A stretch of 64,000 nucleotides of DNA from Planctomycetota bacterium (GTDB lineage: Bacteria > Planctomycetota > MHYJ01 > JACPRB01): positions 1-64,000 of the forward strand of contig JACQVR010000116.1 in the NCBI GenBank assembly GCA_016209705.1. The letters are read 5' to 3'. The notes under the pieces are model-generated. The model was not told the DNA's origin, made no database searches, and saw only the letters and a list, made by a program, of their open reading frames with translations. Both the position numbers and the translations under genes were made by a program. Shown piece by piece: positions 26,155 to 41,357 of this stretch; positions within the stretch are counted from its first letter, which is position 1; the number at the start of each line of letters is the position of its first letter.

Positions 26155-26208
26155 ACGTTCAGCATGATGCCATAGAAGGCGTTGCGGGCGGAGGCCCATT
26201 ACGAATGT

Positions 26209-26236
26209 ACTATACCTATTGATCATGGGAAAGCAA
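26209..26236 (-). promoter_or_regulatory. Promoter for the phosphoesterase-like gene
   Basis: TTGCTT (26231-26236), a 16-nt spacer and TATAGT (26209-26214) on the minus strand. The predicted start site is near 26202, giving a leader of about 48 nt. Confidence 0.55.
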
Positions 26237-26329
26237 GGGGATTTTTGAAGCCCGGCACAGATTTTTTCCGCCAGCCTCTTCGCCTTCGCCCGCTTGGTTC
26301 AGGAAAGACATAGCCAACATTACGCCGAA

Positions 26330-26370
26330 GCCCCGCCCGTTCGCCATTCAAACAGAACAACGGGCGGGGC
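26330..26370 (-). terminator. Hairpin downstream of tRNA-Arg
   Basis: A perfect 12-bp stem (GCCCCGCCCGTT / AACGGGCGGGGC) with a 17-nt loop lies 9 nt past the tRNA 3' end on the minus strand. No T-tract follows, so it may be a processing or Rho-assisted signal rather than a classic terminator. Confidence 0.5.
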
Positions 26371-26379
26371 GAAGGCGAA

Positions 26380-26453
26380 TACCCCCGGCCCGATTCGAAC
26401 GGGCGACCTAGTGTTTAGGAAACACTCGCTCTATCCGTCTGAGCTACGGGGGC
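26380..26453 (-). tRNA. tRNA-Arg (anticodon CCU)
   Basis: A 74-nt cloverleaf: acceptor GCCCCCG/CGGGGGT (first pair G-U), D-arm GCTC...GAGC, anticodon stem AGTGT/ACACT with loop TTCCTAA, and T-arm GCCCG TTCGAAT CGGGC. The discriminator is A and CCA is not encoded. It decodes AGG. Confidence 0.95.
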
Positions 26454-26469
26454 CTTTCTTAGCGAACCC

Positions 26470-27483
26470 TTACGGCTGAATGGAAGGCCTCTTCGGGCCT
26501 TGGCTTTGGACCTGGCTCTTGCGGAACCGCGCTTGATGGGAGGTGAACCAGCTTGCCATGTAATCCAACAGTTTCTGCTGGCGAGCTTCGACAAGTTCGA
26601 ACCGGATCCCCGCGTACCACGCCGGCGGCTTCTTCCACGTCCGAACCACGGTCCCTTCGGCCTGGAACGTATCGGCGAACTTGGTCAGATGGAGCGAAAA
26701 CTGGATCTGGGTCCCTGGCTTCAGCTCCTCGACGCATTGAATCTGCGCGCCCGTCATGCTGAGATTCACCACGCCGACCGCGAGATTCCGCTTCCTTCCC
26801 AGCGACCAGAACGGACCCGCCCTGGTCACGGTGACTTTGTGGTCGTCGATTTGAAACCGCTCCGCCTTCCGGCCGGACGGACCCACCGGCGTCTTCGGCG
26901 GCTCCACGTTGGCCCGATCGCCCGGCGTCCGATTTTTTTCGGCCGGCCGCGCGACCGTTTCGGTCTTGGCGGGCGGCGGAGCCGTGCGGCTCTCGGCGCC
27001 CTTCCCGAAAAAGAAGCGATCGCGCTTCGCCAGGGGAGTGAAGATCTCATCGAACTGGACGCCGACCGTCCATGTGGGCCGGCCGGTCGAGTGGCCGGCC
27101 TCCACCCACGTCACGTCTCCGACCGCGTGAAAAAGCTCCTCCGTGCCGGATTCCTTGATTTGCAAGGTCAGCGACGTGGACCGCTCCACCGGTTCCGACA
27201 GCCGCAACCGCGCTCCGCCGGCACCGATGTCCAGGATGTCCAGTCCGATATTGTGCCGTAGGCGGGAAACCCCGGAGAGATCGGTGCTCCGGTAGCAGCC
27301 CAGGACGTATCCCTCGACCTTTCGCCGCGGGTTGCGCCGAGCTTCGAATCCATGTTTGAACTCGGCGCCGCTCGGAGCGTCCGGTGAGTACGCCGTTTCC
27401 ATCCAATCCATGAAATCATACGGCGGCGCGCCGGTCAATTCCCTCGACGGGAAACGGCGCATTCTCTTGAGATTCGTCGTCAC
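26470..27483 (-). CDS. Protein with two PilZ-like domains
   Basis: A 337-residue soluble protein. The N-terminal region (about 48-150) has RRNPRRKVEGYVLGCY...LDILDIGAGGARLRLSEPV, a PilZ-type beta-barrel. A second, similar region (about 208-310) has RKAERFQIDDHKV...NLAVGVVNLSMTGAQIQC and TWKKPPAWYAGIRF. PilZ domains often bind cyclic di-GMP through RxxxR and DxSxxG. Here the first copy has a near match and the second has NLSMTG, so binding is uncertain. It probably regulates motility, adhesion or polysaccharide output. The GTG start is preceded by TATTAT ending 6 nt upstream. Confidence 0.8.
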   Translation of the reverse strand: MTTNLKRMRRFPSRELTGAPPYDFMDWMETAYSPDAPSGAEFKHGFEARRNPRRKVEGYVLGCYRSTDLSGVSRLRHNIGLDILDIGAGGARLRLSEPVERSTSLTLQIKESGTEELFHAVGDVTWVEAGHSTGRPTWTVGVQFDEIFTPLAKRDRFFFGKGAESRTAPPPAKTETVARPAEKNRTPGDRANVEPPKTPVGPSGRKAERFQIDDHKVTVTRAGPFWSLGRKRNLAVGVVNLSMTGAQIQCVEELKPGTQIQFSLHLTKFADTFQAEGTVVRTWKKPPAWYAGIRFELVEARQQKLLDYMASWFTSHQARFRKSQVQSQGPKRPSIQP

Positions 27484-27489
27484 GTCGCT

Positions 27490-27495
27490 ATAATA
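27490..27495 (-). promoter_or_regulatory. -10 hexamer TATTAT for the PilZ gene
   Basis: TATTAT ends 6 nt before the GTG at 27483, so transcription would start at the start codon. The -35 region is poor. Confidence 0.38.
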
Positions 27496-27510
27496 CCGCG
27501 CGCCTTACCT

Positions 27511-27627
27511 CTGGGTGACTGTCGGGATCGTGGAGATATGGAGACGCACCGTACCACACATCGGGGGGCTTATCTCCTGTATCCCCTCTATCTCGACATC
27601 CCCGTGAATATCTCGACACGCTCCTAG
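27511..27627 (+). repeat. CTAGGAG...CTCCTAG dispersed element, copy 2
   Basis: About 117 bp. The right part (CTATCTCGACATCCCCG, GAATATCTCGACACGCTCCTAG) is almost identical to copy 1; the left end is degenerate (CTGGGTGACTGTCGGGAT). The GGAG directly after CTCCTA lies about 10 nt before the yajC GTG and could act as its ribosome-binding site. Confidence 0.83.
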
Positions 27628-27640
27628 GAGTGAACCTCCC

Positions 27641-28060
27641 GTGGCGGACTCATTGCCGTTTCGATTCGTCGTGCTTCAAGAGCAGGCGCCCCCGGCCCCG
27701 GGGCCCGACTCCGGCAAAGGCGCCTCCCCGGCCGGTCCCAGCCTGTTCGCAAGCATTTTTCCCTTCATTATCATCTTCGTGCTCTTCTATTTCATCCTGA
27801 TCCGGCCCCAACGCCGCCAGCAGAAGGAGCGCGAACGGATGATCGCCACCCTCAAGAAGAACGACCGCGTCCTCACCTCGGGCGGCATCTACGGAATCGT
27901 CGACCGGATCAAGGAGCACGAACTGACGCTCAAGGTCGACGAAAAATCCGACGTGCGCCTGCGCGTCGCGCGGTCGGCGATCGTCGGCCTCGAGAAGACG
28001 GCGGGCGGGTCCGAGGAACCCAAATCTTCCGAAACCTCGGCCGAACAAACCCAGAAGTAA
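27641..28060 (+). CDS. yajC: Sec translocase accessory subunit YajC
   Basis: A 139-residue single-pass membrane protein. The hydrophobic helix ASIFPFIIIFVLFYFILIRPQ is followed by the conserved RPQRRQQKERERMIATLKKNDRVLTSGGIYG segment, both diagnostic of YajC. It associates with SecDF and SecYEG during protein export. It starts with GTG, directly downstream of a dispersed element, and secDF follows 60 nt later on the same strand. The N-terminal extension before the helix (about 35 residues) is Pro/Gly-rich. Confidence 0.93.
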   Translation: MADSLPFRFVVLQEQAPPAPGPDSGKGASPAGPSLFASIFPFIIIFVLFYFILIRPQRRQQKERERMIATLKKNDRVLTSGGIYGIVDRIKEHELTLKVDEKSDVRLRVARSAIVGLEKTAGGSEEPKSSETSAEQTQK

Positions 28061-28120
28061 GGCCTTCCCTTTCGAGACGATCGGAACCGGACGAAGCGCC
28101 CCTTTTTTTCGAAAGCGGTT

Positions 28121-30886
<2,766 letters not shown>

Positions 30887-30997
30887 AAACGCGCGAGGCG
30901 TCGTGGCGCGCGTTTCTAACGGCAATGCCTTCGGCGTTGCGAACCTTTCCGAAATCGCTAAAGAATTCCCCCCAATCGTCCGATATAACCACAGAGT

Positions 30998-31048
30998 TTT
31001 TTGAAAACCGCGGGACAGCCTTTGAGACCGTCCTGCGGTTTTCAAAAA
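30998..31048 (+). promoter_or_regulatory. Long hairpin before the LysM gene
   Basis: Arms TTTTTGAAAACCGCGGGAC (30998-31016) and GTCCTGCGGTTTTCAAAAA (31030-31048) pair over about 18-19 bp with one mismatch and a 13-nt loop. The structure ends just before GGGGGAATC and the ATG at 31060. It could terminate secDF transcription or regulate LysM translation. Confidence 0.55.
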
Positions 31049-31059
31049 GAGGGGGAATC

Positions 31060-31986
31060 ATGAACCACAAATCGAAAATCGCCATCGCGGCCGCCATCAC
31101 GGTCGCTCTCGTGGCTGTTCTGGGCTACGACTTGGTGCTGGGCAAGAAGCGGCCCGCCGCGGAACCGACCGCGGCCGAGACCGAGCCGAACCTGAAGATC
31201 CAGAGCGAACCGGAAGACATGCCCGATCCGTTCTCGTTCCAGCCGCCGCGCGCGCCCGAGATGCCGCCGACCGTGGAACCGTCTCCGTTCCTCCCTTCGG
31301 CTCCTCCGTCGCCGGCGGCGCCGCCGCCTCCGCCTCCCGCGGTGCCCGCGCGATCGAACGACGAATACGTCGTCCAGTCCGGCGATACGCTGGCCGAGAT
31401 CGCGGAAAAGAAGTACGGCGACCCGACCCTCTGGCCGCTGATCCAGAAGGCGAATCCGAACGTCAACCCCCGGGCGCTCAAGATCGGGATGAAGCTGGTC
31501 ATTCCCACCCGATCCAGGAACGAGGCGAGCGTGACCGCTCCGGCGGAACCCATCATCGAGGGTAGCGTGAAAACCTACGTGATCCAGGCGGGCGACACCC
31601 TCGAATCCATCGCCAAGCGCTTCTACAAGTCGTTCAGCGCCGCCGCGAAGATCCAGGAGGCCAATCCGGAGACGCTTCACGATCCGGACGTGCTTGAAGT
31701 AGGCACGCGCATCCTGTTGCCGGATCTCTCGACGCCGTCGCTGCCGGTCGTGACGCCGGGCGTGCCCGGGTCCACCAAGACCGCGGCGGAGATGGATCCC
31801 CGCTCCCCGACCGGGCGTTCCTATACCGTTCAGCGCGGGGACAGCCTTTGGAAGATTTCCGCGAAGTTCAATGGCGGGCAAGGCATCATGCCGTACATGA
31901 CCAAGCTGGTCAACGCCAACTCGGACAAGCTGCGCTCGACCTCGACCCCATTGCGGGAAGGGTGGGTGTTGGCGATGCCGGATTGA
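31060..31986 (+). CDS. Membrane-anchored protein with three LysM domains
   Basis: The 308-residue product has an N-terminal membrane helix (about 8-24), a Pro-rich spacer (about 55-98), and three LysM domains at about 102-149 (YVVQSGDTLAEIA), 172-221 (YVIQAGDTLESIA) and 254-306 (YTVQRGDSLWKIS). LysM binds peptidoglycan or related glycans, so this is an envelope protein linking membrane and wall. No catalytic domain is present. The ATG follows GGGGGAATC. A long hairpin precedes it. Confidence 0.88.
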   Translation: MNHKSKIAIAAAITVALVAVLGYDLVLGKKRPAAEPTAAETEPNLKIQSEPEDMPDPFSFQPPRAPEMPPTVEPSPFLPSAPPSPAAPPPPPPAVPARSNDEYVVQSGDTLAEIAEKKYGDPTLWPLIQKANPNVNPRALKIGMKLVIPTRSRNEASVTAPAEPIIEGSVKTYVIQAGDTLESIAKRFYKSFSAAAKIQEANPETLHDPDVLEVGTRILLPDLSTPSLPVVTPGVPGSTKTAAEMDPRSPTGRSYTVQRGDSLWKISAKFNGGQGIMPYMTKLVNANSDKLRSTSTPLREGWVLAMPD

Positions 31987-31987
31987 C

Positions 31988-32022
31988 GGAGAGCTTGAAG
32001 CTCGGAGCTAGGAGCTGGACGC
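31988..32022. repeat. AGCTTGG/AGCTCGG heptamer repeats
   Basis: GAGCTTGAAGCTCGGAGCTAGGAGCTGG: four units without an inverted arm. The TAG stop of the convergent coiled-coil gene lies in the third unit. Confidence 0.75.
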
Positions 32023-32241
32023 TTGGCCGTTGTGGTGTTGTGATACGCTCTGGGCGGCAGCCCGCTTTTTGCGTTCGATTTCCACTTCCCGGGCGATCTT
32101 CTGGTTGACGATCTCGACCTCGCAGCAGACGTGGTAGATCCGCTCGTTCATCTCGTCGGCGGCGTCCTGGAGTTGCATGTATTGCTCGATCAAGCGCCGC
32201 TTCTCGGCTTCGAGTTCCTTGAGTTTGACCGGCGTTTCCAT
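32008..32241 (-). CDS. Small coiled-coil protein
   Basis: A 77-residue, highly charged, helical protein (KLKELEAEKRRLIEQYMQLQDAADEMNERI ...) predicted to be one continuous coiled coil of about 60 residues. No family is recognised. It starts 4 nt after the truncated sigma-factor gene on the same strand, which suggests co-transcription. Its stop codon is in a repeat. Confidence 0.6.
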   Translation of the reverse strand: METPVKLKELEAEKRRLIEQYMQLQDAADEMNERIYHVCCEVEIVNQKIAREVEIERKKRAAAQSVSQHHNGQASSS

Positions 32242-32245
32242 AAAC

Positions 32246-32704
32246 TTATGCTATCACATCAGAGGCCGTCGCTGCAATCCAGGGGAGATACCGCATCTCG
32301 ATGACTTGTCGGGAAGTGCCTCTCAGCGTGTCCAGGCTGGCTCGCAAGGCGCCGCGCCGTCGATCGAGGATGTGGGCGACGTCCGTTTCTTGAGCCGTGG
32401 ATTCCAGCTCCTGGAGGAGCTCTGGAGGGATCGCTACGGCCCCCCGCCGGGATTTCCTGGCGTGCTGGAGAATGAGATTGCGCGCGACCTCGGTCAGCCT
32501 TGCCCGGAAGTTCCGGATCAGCTCAGGCTGGCCCGACTTACGGATAGCGATCAGATTGACCTCTTGGAGGAGATCCTCCGCGTCGTCTGCGTTGCGGACG
32601 GCGGACAGGAGGAACGCGTAGAGAAAGGAGCGGTGCTCACCGAGAAGCTCGCCCAGACGTTCCGGGTCCCCTTGACCGCTCCCCATGTTCTTGGTCTTCA
32701 GCAC
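32246..32704 (-). CDS. ECF-type sigma-70 factor, apparently truncated in region 4
   Basis: A 152-residue protein with good sigma region 2: LLGEHRSFLYAFLLSAVRNADDAEDLLQEVNLIAI and FRARLTEVARNLILQHARKSRR, as in the planctomycete/verrucomicrobial sigma-70 subgroup. Region 4 begins (ALRASLDTLRGTSRQVIEMRY) but stops at LPWIAATASDVIA without the DNA-binding helix-turn-helix. No continuation is found in other frames. It may be a decayed gene or a region-2-only regulator. The GTG start follows AAGGGG. Confidence 0.7.
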   Translation of the reverse strand: MLKTKNMGSGQGDPERLGELLGEHRSFLYAFLLSAVRNADDAEDLLQEVNLIAIRKSGQPELIRNFRARLTEVARNLILQHARKSRRGAVAIPPELLQELESTAQETDVAHILDRRRGALRASLDTLRGTSRQVIEMRYLPWIAATASDVIA

Positions 32705-32914
32705 GACGAACCCCTTAAGTAAGTCACGCGAGTCACGAAATTTCCCGGCGAATTCGGCGATTCCTTGAGCTAAAAGCCGTCATGAACGACTAAAAACCAA
32801 GCTACAGATTTAACCTATTCATGGTAAAGCGGTTGCAGTAGCAGCCGGATGCCCCTACAAATTTATACTACATCACAAGCGTCGATTGGGGATAAAAATC
32901 CGGGCTTAGGGGAT

Positions 32915-33064
32915 ATGAAGATCGTGAAGATGCAGGAGATGAGGAAAGCAGGGATGGAGTTCTGGAATCTATCTCCACATCTCCCCCATCTCCCTGAATT
33001 CGGGGTGACGTCGGACATGGGACATGGGACTCGGAACATGGGACGTGGAACGTCCGACGTGGGA
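32915..33064. repeat. GGAGAT and CATGGGA repeats
   Basis: The gap 32705-33069 has no gene. At about 32915-33000, GAAGATGCAGGAGATGAGG faces CTATCTCCACATCTCCCCCATCTCCC (hairpin). At 33013-33064 lie ACATGGGACATGGGACTCGG and GTGGAACGTCCGACGTGGGAC units. The remaining left part, including AATTTATACTAC near 32860, is AT-richer and may be promoter-like. Confidence 0.72.
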
Positions 33065-33069
33065 CGCCG

Positions 33070-34599
33070 TCACGCCACGGGGGTGCTGAGGTCTTCCTCT
33101 AGATGCTTCTGCCCGTCGAAGGTGAGCAACTTGACCTGATCTTCCGTCTGCGTCTGAAGGTTCACCGGACGCTTCCAGATCCGCTGGATGTTCTTCATCG
33201 CGTCCTTGGCTTCCTCCAGATCCAGATCCACCCCCTCGTGAACCTGCTTGAGCAGGAGCTCGGATCGGTTCTGAAAGTTCGCGTCGACGACCTGGATGAT
33301 CGGATGGCCCATGTTCGTCAGGCGGAAAAGCAGGCTCTTCTTGATCGCCTCAAAGTCGCGATCGCTGATCTCGTAGCGGTTGGACTGGGGGTTGTGCCGG
33401 TAGACGAACAATTTCTGTTCCTCGCAGAACTCCTTGGTCAGGAAGTCGTCGATGAACGTGACGTCGTTGTAGATGCGCCGTACCTCGAAGATCTTCTCCC
33501 GCCCTTCCCCCAGACGCAGGTCCCACGAACGCTTTCGCGCGAGGTCGTCGCAGAGTTCGTATTCGGAGCCGAACCGCCCCTTGTTCCAGCGCTCCTCGAT
33601 GTCGCGCCACAGCTCCACGCCCAGCTTGTACGGATTCAGCGCGCCCGGCTGGACGCCCAGCGTCGCGGAGTGGTGATCGGCGAAATCCACGATCTCCGCG
33701 TCGCCCAGGATCTTTTCGGTCATGAGCTTCGAGTGCCAGTAAGTGGCCCACCCTTCGTTCATGATCTTGGTCAGCGCTTGCGGGGCGAAGTAATAGCCCT
33801 CCTCGCGGACGGTGGACAGAATATCGCGCTGCCAGTTCTCCACCGGCGCGTGTTCGATCAGGAACTCGAGCACGTCCTTCATCGGCTGCTCGGGGAACTT
33901 CCTCTGCTGCTGGGTTCGCTCCTGGATCTTGCGGCGCTGCGCCTCGAGATACGCCGGCGGATTGATGTATCGATCCATGTAATCCCGGTCGGTTTTCAGC
34001 CGCTGGACGGATGCGGTCTCCTCCTCCTCGTCGAACTCGTACCGCGTTCTCTTGCGCAGCGGCGAATAGACGGAGTGATAGTCGATGAGCCACTCCAGCG
34101 ACAGCGCCGCGTCCAGGAATTCCTCCACCGTCTTCTCGCCGTGGCGCTCGATGTGCCGCCGGATCCGGGTGCCGTGGTTGGCCATCTCGTCGATCATCCG
34201 CCGGTTGGTCTGCGAGAACCACAGGTTGTTCTTGAAGAAGTCCGAGTGGCCGTACACGTGCGCGATCACCATCTTCTGATCCACGAGCGTGTTCGAGTTC
34301 ATGAGATAGGCGTAGCAGGGGTCGTTGTTGATCACGAGCTCGTAGATCTTCGAAAGCCCGAACGTGTAGCCTTTCTGGAGTTCCTCGAACTGCATCCCGA
34401 ACCGCCAGTGCGGATAGCGCGTCGGGAAGCCGCCGTAGGCCGCCACCTCGTTGAGTTGATCGTGGGTGATCAGCTCGAAAACGGTGGGAAGCGGATCGAG
34501 GCCGAACGCGCGCGCGGCGCCGAGGATCTCCTCTTCGATCCCCCGAAGCCCGCCGGTGAACCGGCCGGTTTTCGCCTTTCGTCTCGTCGCGCTCGCCAT
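33070..34599 (-). CDS. spoVR: SpoVR family protein
   Basis: A 509-residue homologue of Bacillus SpoVR and E. coli YcgB, with EEILGAARAFGLDPLPTVFELITHDQLNEVAAYGGFPTRYPHWRFG near the N-terminus, MVIAHVYGHSDFFKNN, and the long helical body ending in IRIWKRPV-like sequence. The family's biochemistry is unknown; with PrkA and YeaH it forms a stress or sporulation-associated trio. The ATG at 34599 lies directly after the yeaH stop (2-nt gap). A longer in-frame upstream stretch belongs to the yeaH region and is not SpoVR-like. Confidence 0.93.
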   Translation of the reverse strand: MASATRRKAKTGRFTGGLRGIEEEILGAARAFGLDPLPTVFELITHDQLNEVAAYGGFPTRYPHWRFGMQFEELQKGYTFGLSKIYELVINNDPCYAYLMNSNTLVDQKMVIAHVYGHSDFFKNNLWFSQTNRRMIDEMANHGTRIRRHIERHGEKTVEEFLDAALSLEWLIDYHSVYSPLRKRTRYEFDEEEETASVQRLKTDRDYMDRYINPPAYLEAQRRKIQERTQQQRKFPEQPMKDVLEFLIEHAPVENWQRDILSTVREEGYYFAPQALTKIMNEGWATYWHSKLMTEKILGDAEIVDFADHHSATLGVQPGALNPYKLGVELWRDIEERWNKGRFGSEYELCDDLARKRSWDLRLGEGREKIFEVRRIYNDVTFIDDFLTKEFCEEQKLFVYRHNPQSNRYEISDRDFEAIKKSLLFRLTNMGHPIIQVVDANFQNRSELLLKQVHEGVDLDLEEAKDAMKNIQRIWKRPVNLQTQTEDQVKLLTFDGQKHLEEDLSTPVA

Positions 34600-34601
34600 A
34601 C

Positions 34602-35708
34602 CTACCGGCCTTTTCCCAGGAAGTCCTTGATGCTGCCGTAGATGCCGCTCTTGTCGCGAATCTCGCTCGTGATCAGGCGATCCGAATCCTTGAAATGCTC
34701 GTCCAGATCCTTCTTGAACTGGCCGCTGCCGTACGCGCTCTTGACCTGGCCGTAGCAGAACACGTTCACCTGAGGAAGGATGCTCTCGTTCAAGAGGTCC
34801 AGGCACTTGCGCGTGTCTTCGCTGCCCCAGTTGTCGCCGTCGGAGAAGTGGAACGGATAGATGTTCCATTCGGCGGGATTGAAGCTCTTGCGGATGATTT
34901 CGGAGCACAGGCCGAACGCGGAACTGATCTTCGTGCCTCCCGATTCCTTGATCGAGAAGAACGTCTCGCGGTCCACTTCCTTGGCCGACGCGTCATGGAC
35001 GATGTAGCGCGTCTCCAGTTTCTTGTACTGCGACCGGAGCCACGTGTCGATCCAGAACGCCTCGGTGCGGACGATCTCCTTCTGCTCCTCGCCCATCGAA
35101 CCGGATACGTCCATCATGTAGACGATGACCGCGTTGTTCTGGGGAACCTGCTTGACCTTCCAGGAGCGATAACGCTTGTCTTCGCGAACGGGGATGATGA
35201 TCGGATTGTCGGGGTCGTATTGTCCCATCGCCAGCGTCCGCTTCAGCGCTTCCCGATAGGTCCGCTTGAAGTGACGCAGCGACTCCGGCCCCGCGCGCGA
35301 AATCGCGTTGTACCGGTCGCGGTCGGCGTACATCGTGCTCTTGCCGCGAGGCTGGATCCGGGGCAGCTCGAGCTCCTCGCCCAGGATTTGCGCCAGTTCG
35401 TCGAGCGTGACGTCGATTTCCAGGAGATGCTCGCCCGGCTGATCCCCGGCCTGGCCGCCCCCCTCTTGGGGATCCCCCGCGGCGATCGGCGTTCCCGGCT
35501 CGCCCTCCCCCTGCCCGACCCCCGACCGATCGTTCTTGCCGTACCGGAAGGTGGGGATGCGGATCGAGGGCAGCGGGATGGATACGGCGTACTTGCCCCG
35601 CTTGCCGATCATCTCGCCGTGCGTGACATACTTGCGCAGGTCCTTTCGGATCTGGCCCTTGATGATCTCGCGGAAGCGGGCGAAGTCTTTTTCAATGCGT
35701 TTGATCAT
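34602..35708 (-). CDS. yeaH: YeaH/YhbH family von Willebrand-type protein (DUF444)
   Basis: A 368-residue protein of the DUF444 family. Its N-terminus starts [47 protein letters not shown] central Gly/Glu-rich linker follows (residues about 75-105). The C-terminal vWA-like domain carries the MIDAS motif [11 protein letters not shown]. It is the middle gene of the prkA-yeaH-spoVR operon, whose E. coli counterparts respond to starvation and are linked to PrkA kinase signalling. Length and motifs are typical. Confidence 0.93.
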   Translation of the reverse strand: MIKRIEKDFARFREIIKGQIRKDLRKYVTHGEMIGKRGKYAVSIPLPSIRIPTFRYGKNDRSGVGQGEGEPGTPIAAGDPQEGGGQAGDQPGEHLLEIDVTLDELAQILGEELELPRIQPRGKSTMYADRDRYNAISRAGPESLRHFKRTYREALKRTLAMGQYDPDNPIIIPVREDKRYRSWKVKQVPQNNAVIVYMMDVSGSMGEEQKEIVRTEAFWIDTWLRSQYKKLETRYIVHDASAKEVDRETFFSIKESGGTKISSAFGLCSEIIRKSFNPAEWNIYPFHFSDGDNWGSEDTRKCLDLLNESILPQVNVFCYGQVKSAYGSGQFKKDLDEHFKDSDRLITSEIRDKSGIYGSIKDFLGKGR

Positions 35709-35711
35709 CTA

Positions 35712-35793
35712 AAACAGCTCATAGCTCCTAGCTGGCAGCTCGTGGCCGCTTGCAGCTTTCCGGCTCCAAGCCACTAGCTACGAACTACAAGCT
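35712..35793. repeat. AGCTCGT/AGCTTGG repeat hairpin
   Basis: CAGCTCATAGCTCCTAGCTGGCAGCTCGTGG is mirrored by CCGGCTCCAAGCCACTAGCTACGAACTACAAGC. It fills the whole gap between prkA and yeaH, a possible internal attenuator of the operon. Confidence 0.8.
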
Positions 35794-35796
35794 TCT

Positions 35797-37845
<2,049 letters not shown>

Positions 37846-38024
37846 GCCCAAGGCCTCCTATGCCCGTTCAACGTTCAAGCGTTCGCGTAGGGCGCTTGGA
37901 TCCTGCAGAGTTCCGGTCGGAGAGAACGGCTGGGCGCCCCTCTCTCGGAGTGCGGATTCTACGGCGCGCCAATCCATTCCTGACAGAGCAACTGCGGGCG
38001 TCGTGAACGCCCATGCTGATGTGA

Positions 38025-38030
38025 ATTATA
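38025..38030 (-). promoter_or_regulatory. Candidate -10 (TATAAT) for the prkA operon
   Basis: A consensus TATAAT on the minus strand about 180 nt before the prkA ATG. A TGGACA lies 14 nt upstream, shorter than usual spacing. The long leader contrasts with the leaderless pattern elsewhere. Confidence 0.38.
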
Positions 38031-38197
38031 TCATCTCTCCGGCGTGTCCACCATCCCCAAGGCCCATGGGGAGGCGGCGGAGCCGGAGATCCCAGCGCGG
38101 CGAAGCCGCAACCCGACTTTCGCCAAGCTATTTCTCTCCGCGCGGGGAGCCGCCTGCGCCATCCGACTTCGCCAAGGCTTCGTCGGGCAGAGAACGG

Positions 38198-38370
38198 ATC
38201 AACCACGGAAAACCCGGAGAAGAATTTCCAGGGAGATCGGGAGAAAGGGGGAGATAGGGAGATATTTTTTTGGAGAGTCAACTCCATCGGATCGCTTTCG
38301 ATCTCCATATCTCCAGCAATCTCCACATCCCCCTCATTCTTCTCTGTGTCTCCGGGTTCTGCGTGGTTGG
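38198..38370. repeat. Nested palindrome (CACGGA/CCCGGAGA outside, GGAGAT inside)
   Basis: Outer arms CAACCACGGAAAACCCGGAG (about 38201-38221) and CTCCGGGTTCTGCGTGGTTG (about 38349-38368) pair. Inner arms are GGAGAT units (about 38229-38262) and ATCTCC units (about 38298-38330). The rest of the gap 37846-38197 has no gene. It contains a duplicated CCGACTTCGCCAAG-like segment near 38112 and 38165, and a promoter-like TATAAT. Confidence 0.82.
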
Positions 38371-38412
38371 CTTTCTTCTGGGCGCACTCCGATGCCTCCG
38401 CGACCTCCCGGC

Positions 38413-40236
<1,824 letters not shown>

Positions 40237-40238
40237 TT

Positions 40239-41303
40239 TCATCGCGCGAACTCCCGGAATACATCCGCCAGTTGCCGCGCGGCGTGTTTCCAGCTCAGTT
40301 GAGCCGCGCGGGCCCGCAATGGCGCCGCGCGCTCGGGCCTCTCAACCGTGGCCTGCGCAAGACGGCGAATCGCGCCGGCCAGTTCGGCCGCATCCCGCAG
40401 CGGGACGTAGGCCGCCCCAGACCCCAGGATCTCTCGGTGTACGGGTATATCCGAAGCGATGACGGGACACCCTAAACTCGCGGCATCGAGCGGCGGCAGG
40501 TGAAAGCCCTCGTACATCGAGGGGAAGACGGCCGCCACGGCTCGTCGATACAGGCTCGCCAATACTGTCTCGTCCTGATATCCCAGGAGCCGTACGTTAG
40601 GAAGGGTTCTCGCCAAGGCCACCTCGCGCGCCACGTTCCAACCGATCGGCCCGCAATGAACCAACAGCAGGTCGGGAAGGAGACGCATCGCCTCCAACAG
40701 GAGGGCCATGTTCTTGCGGGGTTCCAAGGTTCCGACGGTGAGAACGAACGGCCGATCGACGGCCTCCGGCAGCGGTACATCCGCCAGGCCCGCCAGTCTG
40801 GGGTTGGGGCCGCTGAGAATCACGCGGCAGATGGGTTCCAACGAGGGAAAATGGGCTGTCAGACGTTGCCGGGTAAACTCCGAAATGCAGACAATGCGAT
40901 CGGTTCGCCGCAGTCCCCGCTCCAGCCACCAGGCGACGAATCTTTTCCGCCACGCCATCGTCTCCGGATGATCGCGCCAGACGAGATCATGAACGGTCGC
41001 GACAACCGGCAAACCCTGCGGCAGCCTGGACGGCAGGAAATGCGTGGTCGCCCAAAACACGTGACCGGCCGCCTCTTTCACGCGCTTGCCGATGCGCCAC
41101 AGCACCGCCGTCGCGTCGCTCACGCCGTTCCTCCCGCACGCGGGCCAAAAGCGGCATTTCGGAACGTCGATGGGTTCCTTTCCGAATACTTCCAGAGCCT
41201 CGATTTCAGGCAATTCCGAGAGCGCCCGAATCATCTCGCCGGCATAAACCCCTCGTCCCGTCGGGCGATTCGAGAGCGTTCTTGAAAAGACCGTGATTCT
41301 CAT
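40239..41303 (-). CDS. GT4 family glycosyltransferase
   Basis: A 354-residue GT-B transferase. The N-terminal half contains VVATVHDLVWRDHPE and IVCISEFTRQRL. The C-terminal half has VLTVGTLEPRKNMALLLEA and FPSMYEGFHLPPLDAASLGCPVIASD, the donor-binding E-x7-type region. Such enzymes build O-antigen or capsule repeat units at the cytoplasmic membrane face. The specific sugar is not predictable. It lies in the surface-polysaccharide cluster. Confidence 0.88.
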   Translation of the reverse strand: MRITVFSRTLSNRPTGRGVYAGEMIRALSELPEIEALEVFGKEPIDVPKCRFWPACGRNGVSDATAVLWRIGKRVKEAAGHVFWATTHFLPSRLPQGLPVVATVHDLVWRDHPETMAWRKRFVAWWLERGLRRTDRIVCISEFTRQRLTAHFPSLEPICRVILSGPNPRLAGLADVPLPEAVDRPFVLTVGTLEPRKNMALLLEAMRLLPDLLLVHCGPIGWNVAREVALARTLPNVRLLGYQDETVLASLYRRAVAAVFPSMYEGFHLPPLDAASLGCPVIASDIPVHREILGSGAAYVPLRDAAELAGAIRRLAQATVERPERAAPLRARAAQLSWKHAARQLADVFREFAR

Positions 41304-41357
41304 CGGCGAGATCCCCGGGTAACTCCGAGGCTCAAAGTATATCGTTCGCGCCGCGCT

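Noticed and set aside
34600-34908. N-terminal extension of SpoVR into yeaH
   Set aside because: The extra residues are a shadow of the vWA domain gene. SpoVR homology begins at the ATG at 34599.
38112-38185. REP-like palindrome (CCGACTTCGCCAAGG...)
   Set aside because: Only two imperfect copies side by side; too little to define a repeat family.
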